NCBI RefSeq assembly: GCF_003610295.1
Contig: NZ_RAPV01000001.1
Coordinates: forward strand, 3,162,001-3,226,000
DNA length: 64,000 nucleotides
From: Paraburkholderia sp. BL23I1N1
GTDB taxonomy: Bacteria; Pseudomonadota; Gammaproteobacteria; Burkholderiales; Burkholderiaceae
Direction: 5' to 3'
In this document: one piece after another, positions 63,969 to 64,000 of the stretch
How the letters are laid out: each line of letters begins with the position of its first letter
Position numbering within the stretch: position 1 is the first letter of the stretch
Notes under the pieces: model-generated
The model's input: only the letters and a program-made list of their open reading frames with translations
Told to the model about the DNA's origin: nothing
Databases searched by the model: none
Translations under genes and position numbers: made by a program

Positions 63969-64000
63969 TCAGAGCGACTCGCCGAGCTGATCGAGAATCG
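63969..64000 (-). CDS. C-terminal end of an unidentified gene
   Basis: The last codons of a minus-strand frame (..ILDQLGESL, TGA at 63969-63971) enter from beyond the window. Ten codons are too few to name it. The 158 bp to the DUF4212 gene would hold its terminator and the symporter promoter. Confidence 0.4.
   Translation of the reverse strand, partial: ILDQLGESL

Overview
The window is high-GC, densely coded DNA with few large gaps. The gene content points to a betaproteobacterium of the Burkholderiales, most likely Paraburkholderia/Burkholderia: many LysR regulators, Yej and Liv transporters, a TonB system with two ExbD genes, DUF4142/DUF4212 proteins and a double-length UvrA. The species assignment is inference. 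The replicon looks chromosomal: there is no plasmid replication gene, prophage, transposase or CRISPR array.

Region 1 (1-19533, all minus strand) looks like one functional theme, peptide uptake and processing. In transcription order it holds tonB-exbB-exbD-exbD plus a periplasmic TPR protein, a cupin/XRE regulator, a large TonB-dependent receptor, yejA-yejB-yejE-yejF, a TldD/TldE-type metallopeptidase pair, two tandem GNAT acetyltransferases, and an RND pump cut by the window edge. Outer-membrane capture, inner-membrane import, cytoplasmic proteolysis, acetylation and possible efflux are therefore encoded side by side. This is the best candidate in the window for an incompletely described system.

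Region 2 (20501-26521) is a 1971-codon UvrA-like protein made of two complete UvrA modules in tandem (four Walker A motifs, four LSGG signatures). A textbook LexA box lies about 90 bp upstream.

Region 3 (26755-33851) carries a two-domain Asp/Glu racemase-like protein whose N-terminal half has lost one catalytic Cys, then an MHS-type transporter, a CaiB-type CoA-transferase and an acyl-CoA dehydrogenase with a divergent LysR regulator.

Region 4 (33852-46612) holds two copies, 11 kb apart, of a composite intergenic inverted-repeat element; one carries ten perfect GCGATT units. Between them are a small SSB-like protein, two LysR genes, an intact SDR, an SDR with an in-frame amber codon, an apparently frameshifted lipoprotein gene, an aldo-keto reductase, a TPR/glycosyltransferase-like protein, a DUF4142 protein and a CheV-type coupling protein.

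Region 5 (46633-53000) has a frameshifted asparaginase II gene, a LysR/EamA divergent pair, a PNPOx-like flavoprotein, an MFS exporter and three small uncharacterised genes.

Region 6 (53089-60060) is a divergent amino-acid module. A maleate-isomerase/racemase-like protein and a DadA-type D-amino-acid dehydrogenase lie on the minus strand, and a branched-chain-type ABC importer with a fused LivM-LivG polypeptide lies on the plus strand.

Region 7 (60061-64000) contains a small, relatively AT-rich islet (OmpA-like lipoprotein-like protein plus an M35-type metallopeptidase domain) next to tRNA-Ser(GGA). It is followed by a two-component sodium:solute symporter (DUF4212 small subunit plus a large subunit with a coiled-coil/EF-hand insert) and the last codons of an unidentified gene.
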